Source: Terrisporobacter othiniensis (GTDB lineage Bacteria > Bacillota > Clostridia > Peptostreptococcales > Peptostreptococcaceae). From it: a stretch of DNA of 64,000 nt. A model generated the notes under the pieces. The model was given only the letters and a program-made list of their open reading frames with translations, searched no databases and was not told the origin of the DNA. Positions within the stretch are counted from its first letter, which is position 1. Every line of letters begins with the position of its first letter. The stretch lies in contig NZ_JWHR01000161.1 in the NCBI RefSeq assembly GCF_000808015.1, positions 20,157 to 84,156 of the forward strand, given 5' to 3'. This document shows, piece after piece, positions 20,199 to 28,911 of the stretch. The position numbers were made by a program, and so were the translations under genes.

Positions 20199-21542
20199 TT
20201 ATACTAAACCTTGAGCCATCATAGCATCAGCAACTTTTAAGAATCCTGCTATATTTGCTCCAGCAACTAAGTTATATCCAAATCCATAAGTTTGAGAAGC
20301 ATTAGCACAAGCATCATGTATTCCAACCATGATATTTTCTAATTGAGCATATACTTGTTCTGGAGTGAATACAGTTTTACCAGAGTTTTGACCCATTTCT
20401 ATACAAGAGCAAGCAACTCCACCAGCATTAGCAGCTTTAGAAGGTCCTACTATTATTCCGTTATCTTGTAAATATTTTATAGCTTCGTTAGTTGAAGACA
20501 TGTTTGATCCTTCACATACGAATTTACATCCATTAGCAACTATATTTTTTGCATCATCGATTAATATTTCATTTTGAGTAGCACATGGAATATATAAATC
20601 AGCTTTTACTTCCCATGGTTTTTTACCAGCTACAAATTTAGATCCTGGGAATTTATCAGCATATGGAGCACATACGTTTTTACCTGAGTTTCTTAATTCA
20701 AGCATATATGCAACTTTTTCTCCACTTATTCCATCTGGATCATATATATATCCATCTGGTCCAGATATTGTAACTAATTTAGCGCCTAATTCATTTAATT
20801 TTTGAGCAGTACCCCAAGCAACATTACCAAATCCTGATATAGCTACTTCCTTACCAGCTAATTTTTCTCCATTTGCTTCTAACATAGCGTTAGCAAAGAA
20901 TACTATTCCATATCCAGTAGCTTCAGTTCTTCCTTGTAATCCACCATAAGAAAGTCCTTTACCAGTTAAAACACCTTCAAATCTATTTACTAATCTCTTA
21001 TATTGTCCAAACATATATCCAACTTCTCTAGCACCAACACCTAAGTCTCCAGCTGGAACGTCAGTTTCTGGTCCTATATGTCTATATAATTCAGTCATGA
21101 AAGCTTGACAGAATCTCATTATTTCAGCATCTGATTTACCATTAGGATCAAAGTCAGCTCCACCTTTACCTCCACCTATTGGAAGACCAGTTAAGCTGTT
21201 TTTGAATATTTGTTCAAATCCTAAGAATTTTATTATTCCTGGGTAAACGTTTGGTGCAAATCTTAAACCACCTTTATATGGCCCTATTGCACTATTAAAT
21301 TGGTATCTGTATCCTTTATTTACTTGTACATTACCATTATCATCTGTCCAAACAACTCTGAAAGTTATCCCTCTTTCTGGTTCTGTTAATCTTTCTAATA
21401 TTGCTGCTTTTTCATATTCTGGATGCTTTTCCATTACTGGTACTAATGAAGATAAAACTTCTTCAACTGTTTGGTGGAATTCTACTTCACCTGGATTATT
21501 TTTCTTACAAAGTTCGATACACTCTTGTACGTAATTAGACAT
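20199..21542 (-). CDS. gdhA: NAD(P)-dependent glutamate dehydrogenase
   Basis: A 447-residue hexameric dehydrogenase interconverting glutamate and 2-oxoglutarate plus ammonia. The catalytic segment LTGLPIGGGKGGADFDP with the active Lys, PAGDLGVGAREVGYMFGQYK, and the nucleotide-binding ISGFGNVAWGTAQKL are intact. Length and sequence fit the abundant clostridial enzyme (GluD of C. difficile), which is NAD-linked and glutamate-degrading, but cofactor choice is inferred. It is monocistronic, with a strong extended -10 promoter, a roughly 90-base leader, and a GGGGG ribosome binding site. Confidence 0.96.
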   Translation of the reverse strand: MSNYVQECIELCKKNNPGEVEFHQTVEEVLSSLVPVMEKHPEYEKAAILERLTEPERGITFRVVWTDDNGNVQVNKGYRYQFNSAIGPYKGGLRFAPNVYPGIIKFLGFEQIFKNSLTGLPIGGGKGGADFDPNGKSDAEIMRFCQAFMTELYRHIGPETDVPAGDLGVGAREVGYMFGQYKRLVNRFEGVLTGKGLSYGGLQGRTEATGYGIVFFANAMLEANGEKLAGKEVAISGFGNVAWGTAQKLNELGAKLVTISGPDGYIYDPDGISGEKVAYMLELRNSGKNVCAPYADKFPGSKFVAGKKPWEVKADLYIPCATQNEILIDDAKNIVANGCKFVCEGSNMSSTNEAIKYLQDNGIIVGPSKAANAGGVACSCIEMGQNSGKTVFTPEQVYAQLENIMVGIHDACANASQTYGFGYNLVAGANIAGFLKVADAMMAQGLV

Positions 21543-21636
21543 TTTGTAAAGCCCCCTTATTAATAAGTAAATTTATTTTTAATTTATGTTTGTTATTTAA
21601 TTGGTAGAATTTTACATTCACCCTACTCTCACTTGA

Positions 21637-21666
21637 ATTGTAGCATAGTAAAATCTTTGTGCGCAA
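21637..21666 (-). promoter_or_regulatory. gdhA promoter
   Basis: Minus-strand TTGCGC, 18-base spacer, TACAAT preceded by TGC (extended -10). Confidence 0.7.
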
Positions 21667-22398
21667 TTGAATTTTTCTTTAATTTATAATTTAATTTTTG
21701 TTTAATTGTTGTTGCACTTATCCATATTGTTTTTACTATTTTAAAGCTGAAAACTATAATAACTATTATTTTAAATATATTTATTTATTATATTATTAAG
21801 AATAAGATTGTTAATTCTTACTCATTCATAGCAAAATTTTTATGTAGTTATATATAATTTATTTATAATATATGAACTTCATTAGGAAAACCTTATCCAG
21901 TATATTTTTTTATTTTACTTTAAATCCAATACTCACCCCCTATTTAAGCCTATATTATTAAGTTTAATTATGATCTCAATTCTAACAAATACTTAGTTAA
22001 TTTTTATTCAATTTCTATATATTCATACTCCTTATAGTTTTTCAATATTCAGATTATTTGAATTATATATAGTAATAAATTTCATAATACATATTTTTTA
22101 TTTTTTGTCGAATTTATGTATAAATAATATAGCATTTTATAAATAATCAGTATATTTATTTATTATTCTTCACAAACCACCTAGTATTTTATATTTTATA
22201 ACGATAAAAATTTTTAAAAAATTTTTAATTAAATTATAAAAAAATATATTTAAATTATAATTTAATTAAATTTTTATATAATTTATAACTTTTTGAATAA
22301 GTTATTTTTAAGATTTCATTTTTATTTATTATCTATTTAACATGCTTAATAAGGTATTTCCTTTCCTTCCATTCTAATCTGACAAGTCTAAGTTTTTA

Positions 22399-22427
22399 TT
22401 GTTATATTTGGTAAATTTTGCTATAAT
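22399..22427 (+). promoter_or_regulatory. Promoter of the first ferredoxin gene
   Basis: TTGTTA, 17-base spacer, consensus TATAAT; the start codon is 38 bases further on. Confidence 0.75.
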
Positions 22428-22464
22428 GAACTTAATTATAAGATAGTAAAGGAGGGGTATTACG

Positions 22465-22635
22465 ATGGCTTATAAAATAACTGATGATTGTATAGCTTGT
22501 GGATCTTGCGCTGACGAGTGTCCAAATGATGCTATAATATCTGGGGACGATAAATATTCAATAAATGCAGATGAATGCTTAGATTGTGGTTCTTGTGCTG
22601 ATGCATGTCCAAACGACGCTATAGTATCTGAGTAG
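22465..22635 (+). CDS. Two-[4Fe-4S] ferredoxin, clostridial type (first copy)
   Basis: A 56-residue protein, MAYKITDDCIACGSCADECP then a second half with CLDCGSCADACPNDA. It has two CxxCxxCxxxCP motifs, each binding one [4Fe-4S] cluster, in the pseudo-twofold arrangement of Clostridium pasteurianum ferredoxin. It would be a soluble low-potential carrier for oxoacid:ferredoxin oxidoreductases, hydrogenase and similar enzymes. ATG at 22465 follows AGGAGGGG. It has its own promoter and terminator, as does its close neighbour copy, so the two are separately transcribed duplicates. Confidence 0.96.
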   Translation: MAYKITDDCIACGSCADECPNDAIISGDDKYSINADECLDCGSCADACPNDAIVSE

Positions 22636-22644
22636 CATCTACAT

Positions 22645-22688
22645 AAAAACTATTCAAGATAATAAATTGTCTTGAATAGTTTTTTTTA
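22645..22688 (+). terminator. Terminator of first ferredoxin gene
   Basis: AACTATTCAAG pairs with CTTGAATAGTT, followed by a run of T. Confidence 0.9.
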
Positions 22689-22702
22689 TATATTTTTAAG
22701 CA

Positions 22703-22732
22703 TTGCACTTTTTTAGTAAACTTTGTTATAAT
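22703..22732 (+). promoter_or_regulatory. Promoter of the second ferredoxin gene
   Basis: TTGCAC, 18-base spacer, TATAAT, 41 bases before the start codon. Confidence 0.75.
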
Positions 22733-22773
22733 AGTATTGCATTATAATTTTACATAACAAGGAGGACCTATAA

Positions 22774-22944
22774 ATGGCTTACAAAATAGGTGACGCTTGC
22801 ATAAGCTGTGGTGCTTGTGCAGATGAATGTCCAGTAGAATGCATATCTGCTGGAGATGATATATACGTAATAAATGCAGATGAGTGTATCGAATGTGGTA
22901 CATGTAATAGTGTTTGTCCAGTGGAAGCTCCACAACAAGACTAA
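22774..22944 (+). CDS. Two-[4Fe-4S] ferredoxin, clostridial type (second copy)
   Basis: A 56-residue paralogue of the preceding gene: MAYKIGDACISCGACADECP, then CIECGTCNSVCPVEA. Both four-cysteine motifs are complete. It differs around the clusters (VEC and VEA in place of NDA) and at the C-terminus (PQQD), so the two may have different potentials or partners. ATG at 22774 follows AAGGAGG. The same gene plan (own promoter, own terminator with a similar CTATTCAA stem) suggests a tandem duplication of the whole unit. Confidence 0.96.
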   Translation: MAYKIGDACISCGACADECPVECISAGDDIYVINADECIECGTCNSVCPVEAPQQD

Positions 22945-22945
22945 T

Positions 22946-22988
22946 AAAAAAGCTATTCAAATTATTTAATAATTTGAATAGCTTTTTT
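22946..22988. terminator. Bidirectional terminator between second ferredoxin and rex
   Basis: AAAAAGCTATTCAAATTA pairs with TAATTTGAATAGCTTTTT, with T-runs on both strands. It serves the plus-strand ferredoxin and the minus-strand rex. Confidence 0.9.
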
Positions 22989-23009
22989 AATTATAAATCA
23001 TTATTTTTC

Positions 23010-23642
23010 TTATAGCTCGTCTTCTTTCATTAAATATGAAAGTGTAAATAAACTCTCAGTTAAGTTAACATTCTCTACTATTACTTCTTTAGAAACATTT
23101 AAATCAATTGGGGCAAAATTCCAAATCCCCTTTACTCCTGCATTAACTAATCTATCAGCTAATTGCTGAGCTCCATTTTTAGGAACACATAAAATTCCGA
23201 TATCTATATTATTTGACTTTATATATTCTTCTATAAAATCCGAATCTAATATTTCAAAATCTCTTATTTTTAATCCAATTACTTTAGGATTAGCATCAAA
23301 TAATGCTTTTATTTCGAATCCTGCATTTTTAAATCCTGAATAGTTAGCTATAGCTTGACCTAAGTTTCCCGCACCTATAAGCACTGCACTATATGACGTA
23401 TCTAAACCTAATATCTTTCCTATTTCTTTGTGCAAGTCTTCAATGTTATACCCGTATCCTTGTTGACCAAATCCTCCAAAGTTATTTAAATCTTGTCTAA
23501 TTTGTGAGGCAGTGAATCCAATTATATCACTTAACTCTTTAGAAGAGATTCTTTGTATATCCTTACTTAATAAGTCTCCTAAATATCTATAATATTTAGG
23601 CAATCTTCTGATAACGGCCATTGAAATATTTTTATTAGCCAT
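23010..23642 (-). CDS. rex: Redox-sensing transcriptional repressor Rex
   Basis: A 210-residue repressor that senses the NADH/NAD+ ratio and leaves DNA when NADH is high. The N-terminal winged helix (about residues 1-75) contains ISSKELSDIIGFTASQIRQDL, and the Rossmann domain begins VLIGAGNLGQAIANY at about residue 85. The C-terminal swapped helix follows. In clostridia Rex controls fermentation genes, including butyrate, hydrogenase and dehydrogenase operons, which fits the neighbouring ferredoxins. A Rex-like operator overlaps its own promoter. Confidence 0.97.
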   Translation of the reverse strand: MANKNISMAVIRRLPKYYRYLGDLLSKDIQRISSKELSDIIGFTASQIRQDLNNFGGFGQQGYGYNIEDLHKEIGKILGLDTSYSAVLIGAGNLGQAIANYSGFKNAGFEIKALFDANPKVIGLKIRDFEILDSDFIEEYIKSNNIDIGILCVPKNGAQQLADRLVNAGVKGIWNFAPIDLNVSKEVIVENVNLTESLFTLSYLMKEDEL

Positions 23643-23681
23643 TAGTCCACCCCCAGTATAATTATTTAGTTATTTTTATTC

Positions 23682-23699
23682 TTGTTAATAGTATAACAC
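23682..23699. promoter_or_regulatory. Candidate Rex operator
   Basis: TTGTTAATAGTATAACAC matches TTGTTAA-N4-TTAACAA at 12 of 14 informative positions. It covers the rex -10 box (23690-23695) and lies just upstream of the divergent ABC-F promoter. Confidence 0.65.
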
Positions 23700-23719
23700 T
23701 CTTGATTATATTATATCAA
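23690..23719 (-). promoter_or_regulatory. rex promoter
   Basis: Minus-strand TTGATA, 18-base spacer, TATACT. Confidence 0.65.
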
Positions 23720-23730
23720 AACATTATAAT
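23702..23730 (+). promoter_or_regulatory. Promoter of the ABC-F gene
   Basis: TTGATT, 17-base spacer, TATAAT, interleaved with the divergent rex promoter. Confidence 0.65.
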
Positions 23731-23758
23731 TTTAGATAGTTCAAGGAGGTATAAATTT

Positions 23759-25672
23759 ATGATTGTTTTATCGTGTAATAACTTATATAAGAGTTTTGGA
23801 ATAGATTCTATTTTAGAAAATATATGCTTTACAGTAAATGAAGGAGATAAAATTGGTATTATCGGTATAAATGGTACTGGTAAAACTACATTGATGAAAA
23901 TAATATCTGGGGAATATGGATACGATGATGGGGATATATATACTTCTAAAGATTGCGAGATCGGATATTTACAACAAAATACTAACTTCCTTTCTAATAA
24001 TACTATATTAGAAGAAGTCTTAGAGGTTTTCAAACCATTAATAGATATGGAGAATTATTTAAGAGAGTTGGAGCATAAAATTGCTGAAGAAGGTAGCAAA
24101 GATAACTCTCCTATTTTAGAAAAACTTATGAATGATTATTCTCATACTCTAGAGGATTTTGCTTCTAAAAATGGTTACGGATATAAATCAGAAGCGAAAG
24201 GTGTTCTTAAAGGGTTAGGTTTTAAGGATGAAGATATGGACAAACCCATAAATATTTTGTCTGGTGGTGAAAAAACTAGGGTACTTTTAGGAAAGCTACT
24301 TCTTAAAAAACCAACTCTATTACTATTGGATGAACCTACCAACCACTTAGATTCAGAAGCCATAGAATGGCTTGAGTTATTCCTTAAACAATATAAAGGA
24401 ACTGTTATGCTAATATCCCATGATAGATATTTCTTAGACCAAGTTGTTGATAGAGTATTTGAGATTCATAACAAAAAATTAAAAACTTACAATGGTAATT
24501 ACTCTAAATTTATAGAATTATCTAAAGTTGAAAAAGAACTTGAGTTAAAAAAATATGAAGACCAACAAAAAGATATAAAGAAACAAGAAGAATCTATAGA
24601 TCGGTTAAAAGCCTATGGAAGGGAAAAACATTTAAAAAGAGCTCGTAGTAAAGAAAAAGCTTTAGATAAAGTAGATGTTTTAGATAAGCCTGAGGCATAT
24701 AGAAAAAAAGCCAAGATTCACTTTAACCCTGCTGTATCTAGTGGTAATGATGTTCTTCATGTGGAAGATTTATCTATGGCTTATGATGAAAGAGTTTTAT
24801 TTAAAGGTGTAAATTTTGATATATATAGAGGCGAAAAAGTTGCTCTTATAGGTCCTAATGGTATAGGAAAATCCACATTATTTAAAATAATAATGAAAGA
24901 ACTTACGCCTATTTGTGGTGATTTCAAGCTTGGAACTAATGTTAATGTTTCTTACTTCCATCAGGAACAAAAAACTCTAAATCTAGATAATACTATTATA
25001 GATGAAATTTGGGATAGTAATGAAAAATTAACTCAAACAGAAATAAGAAATATGTTAGGTTCTTTATTATTTGAAGACGAAGAAGTGTTTAAAAAGATTT
25101 CTACTTTAAGTGGTGGAGAGAGAGCTAGAATTGCCATCCTTAAGTTAATATTATCTAAGGCAAACTTCTTACTATTAGATGAACCTACTAACCATTTAGA
25201 TATAGATTCTAAAGAAGTTTTAGAGGAATCTCTAGAAAGCTATACTGGTACTATATTTACTATCTCTCATGATAGATATTTCTTGAATACTGTTGTAAAT
25301 AAAATACTAGTTTTAGGTGAAGATGGTATAACAGAGTATCTTGGAAACTATGATTATTATATTAATAAAAAAAGAGAAACTGAAGAAATGTCTGCCATTG
25401 TAGAAGTTGAAGAAAAAACTAAAACTCAGTTAAAAGATGAAAAAAGAAAAGAAAAAGAACAAAGAGAAAAAGAAAAGAAAAATAGATATAAAATTAAAAA
25501 CATCGAGCAAGAAATAGAAGAAACTGAAGCAAAAATAGAAGAATTAGATCATCTTTTATGTCAAGAAGAGGTCTATTCTAATCCGTCTAAATCTAAAGAA
25601 GTTAGCTTAGAAAAAACTAATTTCGAAGAAAAGCTATCTTCCCTTTATGAAGCTTGGGAAGAGTTAGTATAA
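23759..25672 (+). CDS. ABC-F family ATPase (ribosome-associated)
   Basis: A 637-residue soluble protein with two ABC domains and no membrane segments. Walker A motifs are GINGTGKTT and GPNGIGKST; the signatures are LSGGEKTRVLLGKLL and LSGGERARIAILKLI; both LLLDEPTNHLD Walker B blocks are present. The interdomain linker (about residues 225-310) is highly charged and helical, as in P-site tRNA interaction motifs, and the last 100 residues form a charged coiled coil. I use ATG 23759, which follows AAGGAGG; an upstream in-frame TTG overlaps the promoter. It resembles the YdiF/Uup translation-factor group more than known antibiotic-resistance members, but subclass is unsure. Confidence 0.93.
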   Translation: MIVLSCNNLYKSFGIDSILENICFTVNEGDKIGIIGINGTGKTTLMKIISGEYGYDDGDIYTSKDCEIGYLQQNTNFLSNNTILEEVLEVFKPLIDMENYLRELEHKIAEEGSKDNSPILEKLMNDYSHTLEDFASKNGYGYKSEAKGVLKGLGFKDEDMDKPINILSGGEKTRVLLGKLLLKKPTLLLLDEPTNHLDSEAIEWLELFLKQYKGTVMLISHDRYFLDQVVDRVFEIHNKKLKTYNGNYSKFIELSKVEKELELKKYEDQQKDIKKQEESIDRLKAYGREKHLKRARSKEKALDKVDVLDKPEAYRKKAKIHFNPAVSSGNDVLHVEDLSMAYDERVLFKGVNFDIYRGEKVALIGPNGIGKSTLFKIIMKELTPICGDFKLGTNVNVSYFHQEQKTLNLDNTIIDEIWDSNEKLTQTEIRNMLGSLLFEDEEVFKKISTLSGGERARIAILKLILSKANFLLLDEPTNHLDIDSKEVLEESLESYTGTIFTISHDRYFLNTVVNKILVLGEDGITEYLGNYDYYINKKRETEEMSAIVEVEEKTKTQLKDEKRKEKEQREKEKKNRYKIKNIEQEIEETEAKIEELDHLLCQEEVYSNPSKSKEVSLEKTNFEEKLSSLYEAWEELV

Positions 25673-25696
25673 AAAAAGTCCCTTTTGGGACTTTTT
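25673..25696. terminator. Bidirectional terminator wedged between two stop codons
   Basis: AAAAAGTCCC/GGGACTTTTT with a TTTT loop fills exactly the 24 bases between the ABC-F stop and the ridA stop. Confidence 0.9.
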
Positions 25697-26044
25697 CTAT
25701 TTTACAGCTGCAACAACTGACATTTCTACTAATAATTGTTCTCTAGCCATTTTAGCTTCTACACAAGCTCTAGCTGGCTCATGCCCATCTACTGTCCATG
25801 CATCATAAACAGAGTTCATATCAGCGAAATCTTTTATTATATCTTTTAAGTATATAGTTATTGATAATATATTTTCTTTGTCAGAACCATATTTATTTAA
25901 TAGGTCTTCTATTTTAGCTAAAACTCCAGCAGTTTGTTCTTTTATATCTCCCTCTGCACATACTTGTCCTGATAAATACATTACTCCATTGTTTATAACA
26001 ACATTGCTCATTCTTCCATTACCTTCAAATCTTTGAATACTCAT
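25697..26044 (-). CDS. ridA: RidA/YjgF/UK114 family reactive-intermediate deaminase
   Basis: A 115-residue trimeric enzyme that hydrolyses reactive enamines/imines released by PLP enzymes. MYLSGQVCAEGD, NILSITIYLKDI and the signature-like ARACVEAKMAREQLLVEMSVVA (in parts: PARACVEAKMA) are present, including the Arg that binds the substrate carboxylate. I start at ATG 26044 (MSIQRFEG) because AGGAGG lies 9 bases before it; an earlier in-frame start at 26077 would overlap tsaD. It follows the t6A operon and is probably its last gene. Confidence 0.92.
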   Translation of the reverse strand: MSIQRFEGNGRMSNVVINNGVMYLSGQVCAEGDIKEQTAGVLAKIEDLLNKYGSDKENILSITIYLKDIIKDFADMNSVYDAWTVDGHEPARACVEAKMAREQLLVEMSVVAAVK

Positions 26045-26063
26045 AATAAATTTCCTCCTAAAA

Positions 26064-27080
26064 TTAAATTGTGTCAATTTTTAAATTTGGTACAGCATTT
26101 AAAGACATATCATCTCTTTTGCCATTTATATAATTATAATATCCTGCACAACCTATCATGGCTGCGTTATCTGTACATAACGATAATGATGGATATTTAA
26201 TTTCTATATTATGCTCTTTTGCCATTTCAGATATTTTTTCTCTAAGTGCTGAGTTAGCTGCAACTCCACCTGACAAGGCAATTATTTTATAATTTTTTTC
26301 TAAAGCAGCTTTTATTGCTTTTGTAGCAAGTACTTCTACAACAGCTTCTTGGAAAGATGCTGCCACATCCTCTACTACTATTTCTTTATTTTTCATTTTT
26401 TGACCATTTAAATAATTTAGTACTGCCGATTTTAGTCCACTAAAACTGAAGTCATACGAATCATCTATATAAGCTCTTGGGAAATCTATAGCATTTTTAT
26501 TTCCTATTTGGGATAACTTATCTATTATTGGTCCACCTGGGTATCCTAAATTCATAGCCCTTGCTATTTTATCAAAAGCTTCCCCTGATGCATCATCTCT
26601 TGTTCTTCCTAGAATTTCATAATCATTATAATCTTTAACTTGTACTAAATGAGTATGCCCTCCAGATACAACTAAAGTTATAAATGGTGGCTTTAAGTCT
26701 TTATGTTCAATATAGTTTGCACATATATGACCTTGCATATGATTAACTCCTACAAGTGGTTTATTTAGCGAAAATGCTAATGCTTTTGCATAAGAAAGTC
26801 CAACTAGTAATGCTCCCACAAGTCCAGGTCCATACGTAACAGATATGTGATCTATATCTTCTAATTTAATGTTTGCTGTATCTATCGCTTCTTGAAATAC
26901 TGCATCTATATTTTCTATATGTTTTCTAGAAGCTACCTCTGGTACAACGCCTCCAAATTTTTTATGTAATTCAATTTGAGTAGATACTATATTTGCTAAT
27001 ACTTCTCTACCATTTTTTAAGATTGCAACTGCTGTTTCATCACAACTACTTTCCATCGATAACGTTATTATATCCTTCAT
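26064..27080 (-). CDS. tsaD: tRNA t6A synthase catalytic subunit TsaD
   Basis: A 338-residue ASKHA-fold protein that transfers the threonylcarbamoyl group to A37 of ANN-decoding tRNAs with TsaB and Tsa[15 protein letters not shown] opens the chain; the metal ligands are in [11 protein letters not shown] (HxxxH at about residues 111-115); [18 protein letters not shown] and [13 protein letters not shown] are intact. It lies 2 bases after rimI in the operon tsaE-tsaB-rimI-tsaD, a conserved clustering. Confidence 0.97.
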   Translation of the reverse strand: MKDIITLSMESSCDETAVAILKNGREVLANIVSTQIELHKKFGGVVPEVASRKHIENIDAVFQEAIDTANIKLEDIDHISVTYGPGLVGALLVGLSYAKALAFSLNKPLVGVNHMQGHICANYIEHKDLKPPFITLVVSGGHTHLVQVKDYNDYEILGRTRDDASGEAFDKIARAMNLGYPGGPIIDKLSQIGNKNAIDFPRAYIDDSYDFSFSGLKSAVLNYLNGQKMKNKEIVVEDVAASFQEAVVEVLATKAIKAALEKNYKIIALSGGVAANSALREKISEMAKEHNIEIKYPSLSLCTDNAAMIGCAGYYNYINGKRDDMSLNAVPNLKIDTI

Positions 27081-27082
27081 TT

Positions 27083-27538
27083 TTACACCTCATTTAATTG
27101 GTTCCACATAATGATGGCATCTTCTTTATTATCACTATAATATTCTTTTCTTATGCCACCCATTTTAAATCCATACTTTCTGTATAAATTTTGGGCTACT
27201 GTATTAGATGATCTTACTTCTAAAGTCATAGCTACTAATTTACTTTCTTCACATAGTTTTACCATTTCTTTTACAAGCTTATCTCCGATTTTCTTTCCTC
27301 TATAGTCACTATGTACTGCCACATTTGTAATATGACCTTCATCTACTACAAACCAAACGCCCACATATCCTACAATTTTATTGTCCAATTCAGCTACTAA
27401 ATACCTAGCTAAATCATTTTTTAACTCTTTTCTAATTGATTCCTTTGACCAAGGATCTGTAAAACAATTTTCTTCAACTATGTAAACTGAGTCCACATCG
27501 TCCTTTGTCATAGATCTTATTATTATATTATTTTCCAT
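27083..27538 (-). CDS. rimI: Ribosomal-protein-alanine N-acetyltransferase RimI
   Basis: A 151-residue GNAT acetyltransferase. The acetyl-CoA loop [15 protein letters not shown] is at about residues 77-91 and [19 protein letters not shown] follows at about 105-120. RimI classically acetylates the N-terminus of ribosomal protein S18; in this operon context it is nearly always found with tsaB and tsaD. Its start overlaps the end of tsaB by 11 bases. Confidence 0.94.
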   Translation of the reverse strand: MENNIIIRSMTKDDVDSVYIVEENCFTDPWSKESIRKELKNDLARYLVAELDNKIVGYVGVWFVVDEGHITNVAVHSDYRGKKIGDKLVKEMVKLCEESKLVAMTLEVRSSNTVAQNLYRKYGFKMGGIRKEYYSDNKEDAIIMWNQLNEV

Positions 27539-28244
27539 CTCTTAACCTCTTTTGCTTCTCTTCGTATTGTTCTTCTGCTTGAGATTTTCTTATATACATT
27601 GGATTTATATCATAACAATTATGTACTTCTATATTTTGTTCAAATTTATCTCTTGCTACAACACATAAACTACTTGCCTTCGTTATGTTATTTGATGGAC
27701 ATGGTATAGTGATATTTGATATAGCCTGTATTTTTTCTTTATATTTATATACAGCTTCACCTACTAATACCCATTCTTCATTTGTACTAGATAATTCTTC
27801 TAACAAATCATCAATTGGGATAATGTTTATTTCCTCTAATGCTTTGATTTTATTTCCTTCAACTATGTATTTACAAGTATAAACTTGATTTCTCTGTGCA
27901 TCTAATATAGAACATATCTTTTTATTACAAAGGTCCATATTAGCTCCTAGTATTTCTAAAGAATTTACACCTATTAAAGGAATATTATTTACATGAGCCA
28001 TGGCTTTTGCCGTAGCCATTCCTATCCTAAGTCCCGTGAAAGAACCTGGTCCAACGCATATAGCTATAGCATCTATATCCCTTACTTCTATATCACTAAG
28101 TTTCAACATATTTTCTATCATAGGCATTAGTTTTTGTGAATGAGTTTTTTTAGTATTTATAGTATATTCACAAATTAATTTATCATCTTCTAAAACTGCT
28201 ACATTTGCAGCCATAGTAGAAGTATCTATTCCTAATATTTTCAT
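27528..28244 (-). CDS. tsaB: tRNA t6A biosynthesis protein TsaB
   Basis: A 238-residue partner and stabiliser of TsaD in the t6A synthase. It has the ASKHA opening ILGIDTSTMAANVAVL, then CVGPGSFTGLRIGMATAKAMA, the family signature. The metal-binding histidines of TsaD are absent, as expected for TsaB. It starts one base from the tsaE stop (shared position 28244), which implies coupled translation. Confidence 0.96.
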   Translation of the reverse strand: MKILGIDTSTMAANVAVLEDDKLICEYTINTKKTHSQKLMPMIENMLKLSDIEVRDIDAIAICVGPGSFTGLRIGMATAKAMAHVNNIPLIGVNSLEILGANMDLCNKKICSILDAQRNQVYTCKYIVEGNKIKALEEINIIPIDDLLEELSSTNEEWVLVGEAVYKYKEKIQAISNITIPCPSNNITKASSLCVVARDKFEQNIEVHNCYDINPMYIRKSQAEEQYEEKQKRLRDGK

Positions 28245-28696
28245 TATTTAGTCAACTCCTCAACTATTTCTTCGTATTTTTTGCCAAATGGTGTTAATAC
28301 CATTTCTCTTCCATTTTCTTTATAATTTAACTCTATTTTTAAGTAATCTTCTGGTAGTATATCTTCAATTATATTTGCCCATTCTATTATGCATACACCT
28401 TCTGAATCTATATACTCATCAAATCCAATATCGTACATTTCTTCACTGCATCCAATTCTGTACACATCAAAATGATATAAAGGCATACGACCTTCATACT
28501 CATTTACTATAGTAAAAGTTGGACTTGTAATGTAATCCTCTACTTCTAAAGATTTAGCTAAACTTTGTGTCATTGTAGTTTTTCCCGCTCCTAAATCTCC
28601 TATTAAACAAATTATAGCACCTGGAAAAAGTAGTTTACCTAACTTTTCTCCAATCGCTCTAGTCTTATCTTCTCTATCTAAATAAATCTTTTTCAT
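28244..28696 (-). CDS. tsaE: tRNA t6A biosynthesis ATPase TsaE
   Basis: A 150-residue P-loop ATPase required to reset the TsaB-TsaD-TsaE complex. Walker A GDLGAGKTTMTQSLAK is at about residues 33-48, followed by the T-rich switch SPTFTIVNEY and the HFDVYRI block that carries catalytic acidic residues. It is the first gene of tsaE-tsaB-rimI-tsaD-ridA. Confidence 0.96.
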   Translation of the reverse strand: MKKIYLDREDKTRAIGEKLGKLLFPGAIICLIGDLGAGKTTMTQSLAKSLEVEDYITSPTFTIVNEYEGRMPLYHFDVYRIGCSEEMYDIGFDEYIDSEGVCIIEWANIIEDILPEDYLKIELNYKENGREMVLTPFGKKYEEIVEELTK

Positions 28697-28865
28697 TTAT
28701 ATCACCATTAAAATCCTTTATTTATGTATCTTTAAATTTTATCTTATTAATTATTATTGTCAAATTATCTATTATTTAAGTCATTTCTTTCCTATACAAC
28801 TAGATATTATTATATAATAACCTTCCCTTATAATAAAGGGGTTATCTATATTCTACTTTTTTTAC

Positions 28866-28893
28866 ATTAAAAAAAGAGCTTTATAAGCTCTTC
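28866..28893 (-). terminator. Terminator of ribU
   Basis: AAGAGCTT/AAGCTCTT stem with A-run and T-run flanks, just past the ribU stop. Confidence 0.85.
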
Positions 28894-28911
28894 TTTATTT
28901 TATAAAATTAA

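Larger units (their letters stand above)
21543..22464. other. Long gene-free AT-rich region between gdhA and the ferredoxin genes
   Basis: About 0.9 kb. The left end is the gdhA leader and promoter (to 21666), the right end is the first ferredoxin promoter (22399-22427). Between them I see only very AT-rich DNA with runs such as TTAATTAAAT. There is no reading frame with a ribosome binding site and no convincing structured RNA. Confidence 0.65.

Noticed and set aside
22742..22960. 72-residue minus-strand frame opposite the second ferredoxin
   Set aside because: It is the antisense shadow of a gene with complete cysteine motifs, promoter and terminator; the frame is His/Leu-rich without a ribosome binding site.
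23702..23758. Longer ABC-F start at TTG 23702
   Set aside because: It overlaps the -35/-10 promoter; ATG 23759 has AAGGAGG at proper spacing.
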